DNA from: Acholeplasmatales bacterium
GTDB lineage: Bacteria; Bacillota_I; Bacilli_A; Acholeplasmatales; Anaeroplasmataceae
DNA: 64,000 nucleotides
Direction of reading: 5' to 3'
NCBI GenBank assembly: GCA_900767915.1
Contig: CAAGAX010000068.1
Location: 1 to 64,000, forward strand
Part shown: in pieces, positions 33,661 to 42,246 of the stretch
Numbering within the stretch: position 1 is the stretch's first letter
How the letters are laid out: the number at the start of each line of letters is the position of its first letter
The notes under the pieces: model-generated
What the model saw: the letters and a program-made list of their open reading frames with translations, nothing else
The model's database searches: none
Told to the model about the DNA's origin: nothing
Position numbers and translations under genes: made by a program

Positions 33661-34647
33661 ATGGAAAACATTGAAAAGGTTAAAAAGTTTAGTCAAACAA
33701 TTAATACAATTGAACAAGAAATTCGTAAGGATGTAGTTGGACAAGAGGATATTGTTAATAATGTTATTATTGCTATTATAGCAGGTGGTAATGTATTACT
33801 TGAAGGTGTACCAGGAGTAGGTAAAACACGTTTAGTGCGTACATTAGGTAAAACATTAAATTTACCATTTTCAAGAATTCAATTTACACCAGATTTAATG
33901 CCATCTGATGTTACAGGTACTAATATTATTGAAAAGGATGAAAATGGAAGAATGAAAACAGTATTCCAAAGAGGACCTATTTTCGCTAATTTAGTACTAG
34001 CTGATGAAATTAACCGTGCTACACCAAAAACACAATCAGCCATGCTAGAGGTAATGCAAGAGCATAAGGTTACAATTTCAAACCAAAGCTATAAAATGGC
34101 AGAGCCATTCTTTGTATTGGCTACTGAAAACCCAATTGAACAAGATGGTACATATCCACTTCCAGAAGCTCAAATGGATCGTTTCATGTTTAAACTAATA
34201 ATGCAATTCCCTACAATTCAAGAATTAAAAGATATTGTAAATATGACACAAATTACATTAGATGAAACTGCTACAGCAGTAGTTGATGGAACAACTATTC
34301 TTGAAATGAGAGAATTAGCTAAGAGTGTACCTGTAATTGATGAGGTTTTAGATTATGCAATGAAGATTGTAGCATTATCACATCCAGAGCTTGAAAATAC
34401 TTCTGAAACTGCAAAGAAATATATTAAATATGGTGTTTCTCCTCGTGCTGGACAAGCATTGATTACAGCTGCAAAGGTACGTGCATTAATTAATGGTAAT
34501 TATAATGTTTCAATTGAAGACATTGATGCATTAGCTTATCCTGTATTAAGACATAGAATAAAAATTAATTATACAGCTATTAATGATCATTTATCAGTTG
34601 ATGAGGTTATTAGCTTATTAATTAAGGAAGCTAAAAAGGTAAAGTAA
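33661..34647 (+). CDS. moxR: MoxR-family AAA+ ATPase
   Basis: 328 residues, strong AAAGGAGAG upstream. AAA_3 core: Walker A EGVPGVGKTR (48-57), Walker B LVLADEINR (about 115-123), ATENPIEQDGTYPLPEAQ (the hallmark MoxR stretch), and arginine finger region QMDRFMFK. MoxR ATPases act as chaperones that assemble or activate vWA-containing partners. The next genes encode a DUF58 protein and two vWA membrane proteins, the usual partners. Bases and codons match the chromosome background. Confidence 0.95.
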   Translation: MENIEKVKKFSQTINTIEQEIRKDVVGQEDIVNNVIIAIIAGGNVLLEGVPGVGKTRLVRTLGKTLNLPFSRIQFTPDLMPSDVTGTNIIEKDENGRMKTVFQRGPIFANLVLADEINRATPKTQSAMLEVMQEHKVTISNQSYKMAEPFFVLATENPIEQDGTYPLPEAQMDRFMFKLIMQFPTIQELKDIVNMTQITLDETATAVVDGTTILEMRELAKSVPVIDEVLDYAMKIVALSHPELENTSETAKKYIKYGVSPRAGQALITAAKVRALINGNYNVSIEDIDALAYPVLRHRIKINYTAINDHLSVDEVISLLIKEAKKVK

Positions 34648-34653
34648 TAATAT

Positions 34654-35538
34654 ATGGGAAAATATGCAATAAATGAAGAATTTTTGCAGCAAATTGAAAC
34701 CCTAGAATTGATATTAAAAAATAATGTTGCCGGAATCTTTGGTGGAAATCACCAAAGTAAGAATTTTGGTTCATCATGTGAATTTGCCGATTATAGAGAT
34801 TATATTCCAGGAGATGACATTACTAAAATCGATTGGAATGCTTATGCAAGATTTGAGCATTTATATTTGAAGCAGTATTTAGATGAAAGAAGACTTCACA
34901 CTAAAATATATATTGATGCTAGTAAATCAATGGATTTTGGTAAAACTGAAAAAGCAACAAAGGCACTTCAGGTTGCTGCAGCATTTGCATATCTATCTAT
35001 TGTATTAATGGATAAGGTATCTATATATTATGTTCAAAATAACAAGGTATATGATTTAATCTTAAATATAGCTGATAAGGATACATTCTATAATTCTATT
35101 AATAAGCTTAATGAAATAGAATTCACAGGAGATTTCTTATTTAGTGAAGGATTACTTCCTACTAAGGTTGGCTATGGAGATGGATTATCTATTGTTATTT
35201 CTGATTTTTTAACTGATAATGATTATCAACAAGGATTAGATTATTTGATCAATAAGAAAAGAGATCTATTATGTGTACAGGTATTATCAAAAGAAGAATT
35301 AAATCCTACTATTCGTGGTAAGATTCATTATTTTGATAGTGAAACTGTCGCAAATGATTATCGTAAATTTGTTAATAAGGATGTAGTAAAGGCTTATCAT
35401 GAAGCTGTAAATTATATTACTACATCATTAAGTGAATTTTGTTATGCAAGAGGTGCTCAATATTTATTAGTGCCAGATAACAAATCTATTAATCAAATAT
35501 TTATGGAAATGCTTGTTGAGAAGGGGGTATTAAAATGA
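34654..35538 (+). CDS. DUF58 protein of the MoxR cluster
   Basis: 294 residues. Contains the DUF58 signature FADYRDYIPGDDITKIDWNA followed by RFEHLYLKQYLDERR, then a vWA-like fold starting at IYIDASKSMDFG with an intact DxSxS. No membrane segment. There is no strong ribosome site before ATG 34654, which is only six bases after the moxR stop, so translation is probably coupled. The last bases overlap the next gene by four (ATGA). Confidence 0.9.
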   Translation: MGKYAINEEFLQQIETLELILKNNVAGIFGGNHQSKNFGSSCEFADYRDYIPGDDITKIDWNAYARFEHLYLKQYLDERRLHTKIYIDASKSMDFGKTEKATKALQVAAAFAYLSIVLMDKVSIYYVQNNKVYDLILNIADKDTFYNSINKLNEIEFTGDFLFSEGLLPTKVGYGDGLSIVISDFLTDNDYQQGLDYLINKKRDLLCVQVLSKEELNPTIRGKIHYFDSETVANDYRKFVNKDVVKAYHEAVNYITTSLSEFCYARGAQYLLVPDNKSINQIFMEMLVEKGVLK

Positions 35539-37451
35539 CATTTGTTTATCCTCTTGGACTTTTAGGTTTAATTGGTATTCCTATTTTAATAATTATTTAT
35601 ATTATTAAAAACAAATATACAGAACAAACAATTACAAGTACATATATTTGGAATTTAAGTGAAAAATTCTTAAAAAATAAAAAGCCTATATCAAAGCTAA
35701 AGGGATTAATTAATTTAATTATGCAATGCTTAGCTGTACTTGTAATTTCTTTGATTTTAGCTCATCCTATTTTTATCCTTCCTAATGCCGCAAATGATTA
35801 TTGCTTTATTTTAGATGCATCTGCAAGTATGAATAAAATTCAGGATAATAAAACAAGATTTGAAATAGCCAAGGATAAAATAAAAGAAGAAATATATTCA
35901 TCATTAGATGGAAGTAAATATTCATTTATTGTTGTTGGAAATGAAATAGTTGAATACACAGATTATACATCTAAAAACAAAGCTATTGAAGCTATAGATA
36001 ATGTTGAGTGTTCATACATTTCTAATAATTGTACTAATTCAATAAAATATGCTCAGGAATATTATGATAAAAATCGTTCTTTAAAAACTTATTTATATAC
36101 TGATAAGAATTATAATGTAGAAAATATTAATTTGATTAATGTTGGTAATAATGAAGCTAATTATGCAATAGTAGATGGTAAATATCAAATTAATAATGGA
36201 TATACAAATTCCGATGGAAATTATGTTAAAGGAACAATTAAATTTTCAGGAAATGTAATTTCATATACTAATGATTCAAAAATAGATTTAGAATTATATG
36301 TTGATGATGAGCTTATCGATGAAATGAGTGTTGATGTTAAATCAAGTGAGCAATATGAATATCTATTTGAGGTTGAATTAACAACATTTAAAAAAGCAAG
36401 AATTCATATAAAAAATGAGGATTCATTAGCTTTAGATAATGATTATGAATTATATAATATATCTGAAGAACAAGATTATAAGGCTTTAATAGTTAGTGAT
36501 AATGAATTCTATTTACAAAGTATTTTAAAGGTTTATGATAAGGTTAAAACTATTGATGTTATAAAGCCAAGCACTTATTCTAATTCATATAGTGGATATA
36601 ACCTTTATATTTTTGATTCCTTCTCACCTGATTCTTTACCTACTGATGGTACTATATGGTTTTTTAACCCTAAAAAAAGTATTACTGGATCTAGATTCTC
36701 ATATCGTAATTCTATCGATTTAAATGAAAATAAAACAGATTCTAAATATGAAGGAAAAGAATTAATTCAAGCTACAGTTTATGGCGAAGAGAAAAAGCTT
36801 GTCGAAGGATTAATTAAAACTGATGGTAAAGATGAAAATAAATATGGCTTATATGTTATGAAATATAATATATATGGTATTAATAAGAATTTTACAACTT
36901 TATTTACTTGTGATGATAATCCAATAATATTTACTGGAGTATCTCAATATGGAAATCGTGAGGTTGTTTTTGGATTTGATTTACATAATTCTAATTTGCC
37001 TTTAAGCTATAATTATATTAGATTAATGTCTAATCTATTAGATTATTCATTCCCTACAGTAATTGAAAAATCTAATTATGTATGTGGTGATAATGCATTA
37101 ATTAATCTTTTACCAAATACAAAATCAATTAAAATTACTTCTCCAAGTAATTCTACAAGATACATTGATGTGAATAGTGCAACATCAAGCTTCCTATTAA
37201 CAGAAATTGGAAATTACACTGTTTCAATAACACTTGAAAACAATACTGTTATGGAATTAAATATATATTCAAGCTATCCGCTTGAAGAAAATAATGATAC
37301 AACTATAGATACATTAAAATTAGTTGGTCAACCTGAAAATAATTATTCAGATGGTCGTTATGATAATCTTATTATATTATTTATTTTATTAGGACTACTA
37401 TTTGTAGCAGATTGGATGGTGTATTGCTATGAGCAACATCAACTTTTCTAA
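35535..37451 (+). CDS. BatA-like membrane protein with vWA domain
   Basis: 638 residues. An N-terminal pair of membrane helices (about 7-25 and 60-80), LDASASM with intact MIDAS (D94, S96, S98) and a final membrane helix (about 612-632). The extracytoplasmic domain between has beta-rich stretches. This is the BatA/BatB layout: vWA on the outside of the cytoplasmic membrane, handled by MoxR. RBS AAGGGGG. It overlaps the next gene by 23 bases. Confidence 0.85.
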   Translation: MTFVYPLGLLGLIGIPILIIIYIIKNKYTEQTITSTYIWNLSEKFLKNKKPISKLKGLINLIMQCLAVLVISLILAHPIFILPNAANDYCFILDASASMNKIQDNKTRFEIAKDKIKEEIYSSLDGSKYSFIVVGNEIVEYTDYTSKNKAIEAIDNVECSYISNNCTNSIKYAQEYYDKNRSLKTYLYTDKNYNVENINLINVGNNEANYAIVDGKYQINNGYTNSDGNYVKGTIKFSGNVISYTNDSKIDLELYVDDELIDEMSVDVKSSEQYEYLFEVELTTFKKARIHIKNEDSLALDNDYELYNISEEQDYKALIVSDNEFYLQSILKVYDKVKTIDVIKPSTYSNSYSGYNLYIFDSFSPDSLPTDGTIWFFNPKKSITGSRFSYRNSIDLNENKTDSKYEGKELIQATVYGEEKKLVEGLIKTDGKDENKYGLYVMKYNIYGINKNFTTLFTCDDNPIIFTGVSQYGNREVVFGFDLHNSNLPLSYNYIRLMSNLLDYSFPTVIEKSNYVCGDNALINLLPNTKSIKITSPSNSTRYIDVNSATSSFLLTEIGNYTVSITLENNTVMELNIYSSYPLEENNDTTIDTLKLVGQPENNYSDGRYDNLIILFILLGLLFVADWMVYCYEQHQLF

Positions 37452-40125
37452 TCCCTACCTATTAATTATAGGTATACCATTAATTGCATTAGTATGCATA
37501 CCTTTCTTTTTAGCTGTAAAAAAAGATGGTTTAAATTTTCATTCAATAACATCATTAGTATGTCATATTCTTATTGCAATACTAATGACTTTAGCATTTG
37601 CTGAAATGACTCTTAGATTAGTTGTAACTGAGACAAATGTTTATGTTTTAGCGGATGTTTCATATTCAACTAAAAATAATTATGAAACTATCGATAATTA
37701 TATTGATAAATTAAGTCATAATCTTCCTAGCAATTCAAAAATGGGAATTATATGCTATGGAAAGGATTATGAAACACTTGTTGAATTAGGTGAACCTTTA
37801 AAAAGCGTTAGTGAATCAAAGGTAGATAATTCAAAAACAGATTTAAAACCAGCCTTAGAATATACAGCTTCACTTTTTAATGATAGTGTTGTTAAAAGAA
37901 TAGTAATTATATCTGATGGAAAAAATACTAATGAATTAAAAGCTTCTGGATTAATTAGTGATTTCGAATCTAGAAATATTTATATTGATGCAATTTATAT
38001 TGATAGTAATATAGATCAAGCAACTAAAGAATTTCAAATTTCAAATGTAGAGTTTAATAATTCTACATTTAAAAATGAAAGTGAAACAGCTATTGTAACT
38101 ATAGAAGCCAATATGGATTTGGCTTATGCTGCAACATTAAGCATCTATAAAAATAATGATACTGTTCCATTTGATACTAAAAATATCAGCTTATCAAAGG
38201 GAATTACTAAAGAAACTTTAAAGCTATATACAGATGAAGCAGGAGATTATCAATATAGAGTTGAATTATCTCAATATAAAGAAAATGAGAATGATGAATC
38301 TATAGATAATAATGAATTTAATAATAAATATTATTTTAATCAATCTGTAAAATCATCCTTAAAGATTCTTTATATTTCTAGTTCTAAGGAGGAATTTGAA
38401 TTATTTGAAAGTATTCATCCTCATGATACATATACAATAGATTCTTATGTTAATGATAAAAATGTTCCATATACATTAGAAAAATTATGTGAATATGATC
38501 AAATTGTTATTTCAAATACAGATTTAAGAACATTAGAGAATGCTGAAACTATTATTTCTAATTTAGATACAGTAGTATCAGAATTTGGAAAGAGCTTAAT
38601 TACAATTGGAAATACTTATATTCAAAATAGTTCAGCTGATGGTGAAGATCCTAATGGAGTTTTAAATGATTTCGGAAAGCTTCTTCCTGTTAATTATAAT
38701 TTAAATAAGGATAGAGATAGACTAACAACTATTGTTTTAGATATATCTAAAAGTATGGCAACTGGTGGAGCATACGCTGATGGAAATGTATTTACAGTAG
38801 CTAAAAAAACAGCATGCTTCATGATTGATTCATTAAGTGATACTGATTATTTTAATGTAGTAGCATTTCATGGAAGCATTACCTTCCCTGTTGATATTGT
38901 AATAGCTTCAAAGGAAAACAAGGAAAAAGCTAAAAAGATTATTATGGATTTAGACGCTGGACAAGCAACATCAATTGGTGCTGCATTAGAGGCTACATAT
39001 AATATGATTAATAATCAAAACTTTAGCGAAAAGCAAATCTATATGATTTCTGATGGTTTATCTTATAGTAATGATAAAACTAACATTAATGAATGGAGTA
39101 GTAAGCTTGGTAGAAATAATGTTAAAATAAATGTTATTCATACTACTAAATTTGAATCTATTACAACCTCTGAAGAAAAAGAAGCAGAAAACTTAATGAA
39201 GGATATTAAGTCTAATGGTAATGGAGATTATTATCATGTATGGAATGATGAATCTATTGCTAATGTAAAGCTTGTTGTTTTTGATAAAATAACAGAAAAC
39301 TATATAGAAAATTCTAAAGGCTTCCCTATTACAATTGCAAAAGCAAATAATAAGCTTGTTTCTGGTATTACAAGTATTAATAACAAGGTAACAGGCTTTT
39401 ACACAAGTCGTGAAAAATCAACAGCAACAACAGTATTAAAAATTTCAGATGGAGATAATTCATATCCTTTATATTCAACTTGGCAATATGGAAATGGTTC
39501 TGTATCTTCATTCTCAACAAGCTTTAGCTATTTTGCTGATAATACAACAAATGGTTATAAGATGATATCAAATATTTCTGATGTAAATAAACCAAATTTA
39601 CAATTATATTCTCCTTATACATTTGAAATTGAGACGAATGGAAGTATATCAAATGTAAGTGTTAATTCTCCAATATTGAATTCAAATGCAGAGGTAGAAT
39701 TAAATATTACATTACCAGATGGTACATTATTAACAAAATATCTTTCATTTGATAGTGAAAAATATATTACTTCATTTGATTGTGATTTAGTTGGCACATA
39801 TTTACTTAATTTAAAGTATAAAATTGGTGCAACAGTATATGAATCAAGCTCTCAAATTGTAATTTCTTATTTACCTGAATATGATTCATTTGAATATTAT
39901 GATGCATCAAACCTATATACCCTAGTAACAAAAGGCGGTATGGTTTCTCAAGATGGAAATTTAAAGCTTGTTAATGATGATTCATTTATACTAACATATA
40001 AATATGAATTTGCACCATTATTAATGATTTTATCTTGTGTATTATTCGTTATTGATGTAGCAATTCGTAAGCTAAGATGGCAAGATATTAAAGATATTTT
40101 TAAAAAGAAACAAAGGAGGGCTTAA
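37429..40125 (+). CDS. membrane protein with two vWA domains
   Basis: 898 residues. Two N-terminal membrane helices (about 8-30 and 40-62), a first vWA with LADVSYST (D76, S78, S80), a second vWA in the middle with LDISKSM (about 438-444) and FHGSITFPVDI, a beta-rich C-terminal domain, and a last helix (about 863-882) followed by a basic tail. A tandem vWA pair of this kind is larger than BatB. Together with the previous gene it would form a membrane-anchored sensing or adhesion complex controlled by MoxR. It ends two bases before the next start. Confidence 0.85.
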   Translation: MSNINFSNPYLLIIGIPLIALVCIPFFLAVKKDGLNFHSITSLVCHILIAILMTLAFAEMTLRLVVTETNVYVLADVSYSTKNNYETIDNYIDKLSHNLPSNSKMGIICYGKDYETLVELGEPLKSVSESKVDNSKTDLKPALEYTASLFNDSVVKRIVIISDGKNTNELKASGLISDFESRNIYIDAIYIDSNIDQATKEFQISNVEFNNSTFKNESETAIVTIEANMDLAYAATLSIYKNNDTVPFDTKNISLSKGITKETLKLYTDEAGDYQYRVELSQYKENENDESIDNNEFNNKYYFNQSVKSSLKILYISSSKEEFELFESIHPHDTYTIDSYVNDKNVPYTLEKLCEYDQIVISNTDLRTLENAETIISNLDTVVSEFGKSLITIGNTYIQNSSADGEDPNGVLNDFGKLLPVNYNLNKDRDRLTTIVLDISKSMATGGAYADGNVFTVAKKTACFMIDSLSDTDYFNVVAFHGSITFPVDIVIASKENKEKAKKIIMDLDAGQATSIGAALEATYNMINNQNFSEKQIYMISDGLSYSNDKTNINEWSSKLGRNNVKINVIHTTKFESITTSEEKEAENLMKDIKSNGNGDYYHVWNDESIANVKLVVFDKITENYIENSKGFPITIAKANNKLVSGITSINNKVTGFYTSREKSTATTVLKISDGDNSYPLYSTWQYGNGSVSSFSTSFSYFADNTTNGYKMISNISDVNKPNLQLYSPYTFEIETNGSISNVSVNSPILNSNAEVELNITLPDGTLLTKYLSFDSEKYITSFDCDLVGTYLLNLKYKIGATVYESSSQIVISYLPEYDSFEYYDASNLYTLVTKGGMVSQDGNLKLVNDDSFILTYKYEFAPLLMILSCVLFVIDVAIRKLRWQDIKDIFKKKQRRA

Positions 40126-40127
40126 TA

Positions 40128-41984
40128 ATGAAAAGAAAATTCATTTCAATAATTTTATTATTACTATTTGTCTTTTCTCTAGTAAGCTGTGGTGAATATG
40201 AATTCCCTAATAAAACTAGTGTACCTTCAAATTCATCAACTCCTACTAATTCATCATCTCCTTCGACAAACCCTTCTCAAACTACAAATCCAATAAATAA
40301 AGATGAGGTTCAGTTTAAAATAAATTTAACCTTTAAAGGACTTTCAGCCTCAAATCTTGTTGAGGGAAAAAATGTATATGTTATATTAGTAAATAGAACA
40401 AGATCATATAAAGCATTAGTTGAAAATGGAGAAGCAACAGTTTTAGGATTAGATGGTGAATATTATGTACATCTTGATTTAGGTACAGTTAAGAATTATT
40501 CATATAATCCAAATGAAACTATTGTAAATACTCAAAACCCTAACGCTACTATTGAATTATTTCAATTGAAATCTATTTCTAAAAAGAATCAAATTCGTGG
40601 ACAGGTTGATGGAAAACAAAATCAACTGGTAAATAAAATTGTTGATTTTGATGATCCTGAAAAGGATGGAAAAACAATTTATATTTATAGTGCTAAAATT
40701 GATGGAAGTGAAAAAGAGGTTTATTACCAATTTGACGCTAGACACAATGGAACATTTATTATTGAATCATTAGTTGATATTTATGATGATGAAGTTAATC
40801 CATATATGAATTTATATACATTTGGACCAAGTCAAGGTGTTAAAAACTTTGAAGAAAAAATTGACTCAGGAGGAGCTTATTTAAAGGGTGGCTTCACTAA
40901 GAATTTTAAATATACTGTTGATGTATCAGAACGTAAAATAGGTAATTCCTTTACATTTGGAATTAAAGTTAATACAAGAGATAGTGCTACTTATCCTGTT
41001 ACAGTTAATTTTAAGATTCAATATATTAGTCCTTATTCAGAGGAATTAATTTATAAAAATCCAGTTTATGCATCAGATCTTTATGCAAAAAGGGATGAAA
41101 ATGGCAATATAATTTATAAAAAGGATTCCTTAGGAAATGAAACTATTTATAAAACAAATGATAATGGTGATAATGTTACTAAAACATTTATTGATGAAAA
41201 TGGCAATACTGTAACTAGAAATTATAAAGATTATGATTTGAATTATGTTAAGATTAATTCTGTATCTGATTTAAGATATTCTATTGAATATCCTGAAAAT
41301 CATAATTCTGCATGGTGGAATAGTAATCTAGGCGTTGATGTCTTACCTGATATTTATTCTAATGAGGAATATAATAGTTTGTATTATTATAAAACTAGAT
41401 ATAAATATGTTGATGGAAAATATATTAACGATGTTAATGGAGATTATATATTAGCTCCTAGCACCATAGTTAAGGATGGAGAAGGAAGAAAATATTATGA
41501 ATTAGCTTCATATAGTTTACTTAAGGATGGTGCTAACCAAGTTTTAACATCCAAAAAGGGCGATTATTTCTTAGTATATTATAATGAATCTGATGGATTT
41601 TATCATGTAAGAGTTAATAATTATGATACTATTTTATATGTGCCAATAACTAAACCAATTCCTTTAATGAGTACAATTTATGAAACACCTTTTGGATTTA
41701 ATTTCATTGAGGATGCAGGTGATGGAAATAGAACTATTTCCTATGTAGGAATTAACAAAAATACTACTATTTTGAATTATAAGAGATTTATTGAAGGTGA
41801 ATATACTGATTTTTGTAATTCAGATGGAAAATGCTATGTCACTATGGAAATTAAAGAATTCCTTTTAAATGTTTCAAATGGTAAAGGATTTTTCTATGAT
41901 GGTAATGGCTCATTTGAGATTGATTCTAATGTTTTTGCAACAGAAGAGGATCAATGGCTATTTGCATGCGGATTTTATATGTAA
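40128..41984 (+). CDS. lipoprotein at the end of the MoxR/vWA operon
   Basis: 618 residues, AGGAGG upstream. Lipobox LVSC (C21), then a Ser/Thr/Pro/Asn linker (about 30-60). A first domain (VQFKINLTFKGLSASNLVEG) resembles a carboxypeptidase regulatory-like/CnaB beta sandwich; the rest is beta-rich with many Tyr, Asp, Asn. No catalytic motif recognised. A strong terminator follows, so it is the last gene of the operon starting at 31908 and probably the extracellular partner of the vWA proteins. Confidence 0.75.
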   Translation: MKRKFISIILLLLFVFSLVSCGEYEFPNKTSVPSNSSTPTNSSSPSTNPSQTTNPINKDEVQFKINLTFKGLSASNLVEGKNVYVILVNRTRSYKALVENGEATVLGLDGEYYVHLDLGTVKNYSYNPNETIVNTQNPNATIELFQLKSISKKNQIRGQVDGKQNQLVNKIVDFDDPEKDGKTIYIYSAKIDGSEKEVYYQFDARHNGTFIIESLVDIYDDEVNPYMNLYTFGPSQGVKNFEEKIDSGGAYLKGGFTKNFKYTVDVSERKIGNSFTFGIKVNTRDSATYPVTVNFKIQYISPYSEELIYKNPVYASDLYAKRDENGNIIYKKDSLGNETIYKTNDNGDNVTKTFIDENGNTVTRNYKDYDLNYVKINSVSDLRYSIEYPENHNSAWWNSNLGVDVLPDIYSNEEYNSLYYYKTRYKYVDGKYINDVNGDYILAPSTIVKDGEGRKYYELASYSLLKDGANQVLTSKKGDYFLVYYNESDGFYHVRVNNYDTILYVPITKPIPLMSTIYETPFGFNFIEDAGDGNRTISYVGINKNTTILNYKRFIEGEYTDFCNSDGKCYVTMEIKEFLLNVSNGKGFFYDGNGSFEIDSNVFATEEDQWLFACGFYM

Positions 41985-42070
41985 TATGGTTCTTTCTAAA
42001 CTGAAGTAATTTTAAGTATTCAATTACCTATATTAGATTTTAAAGAACCTGTATTATTGAATAATATTCG

Positions 42071-42109
42071 ATAGAAGAGTGAAAAAAATATTCACTCTTC
42101 TATTTTTTT
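42071..42109 (+). terminator. terminator of the MoxR/vWA operon
   Basis: ATAGAAGAGTGAA (42071-42083) pairs with TTCACTCTTCTAT (42091-42103). 13-bp stem followed by T6. Confidence 0.9.
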
Positions 42110-42246
42110 CATATTCTATAAACATTTTTTGAAATTGATATAGAGGTTTTAATATTTATTTAATAATAATAGTGTATTCTATACGAGTATTTTTTTTAAG
42201 AGGTTATATATTTAAAATAATAAACAATGATAAAGGAGAGATAAAA

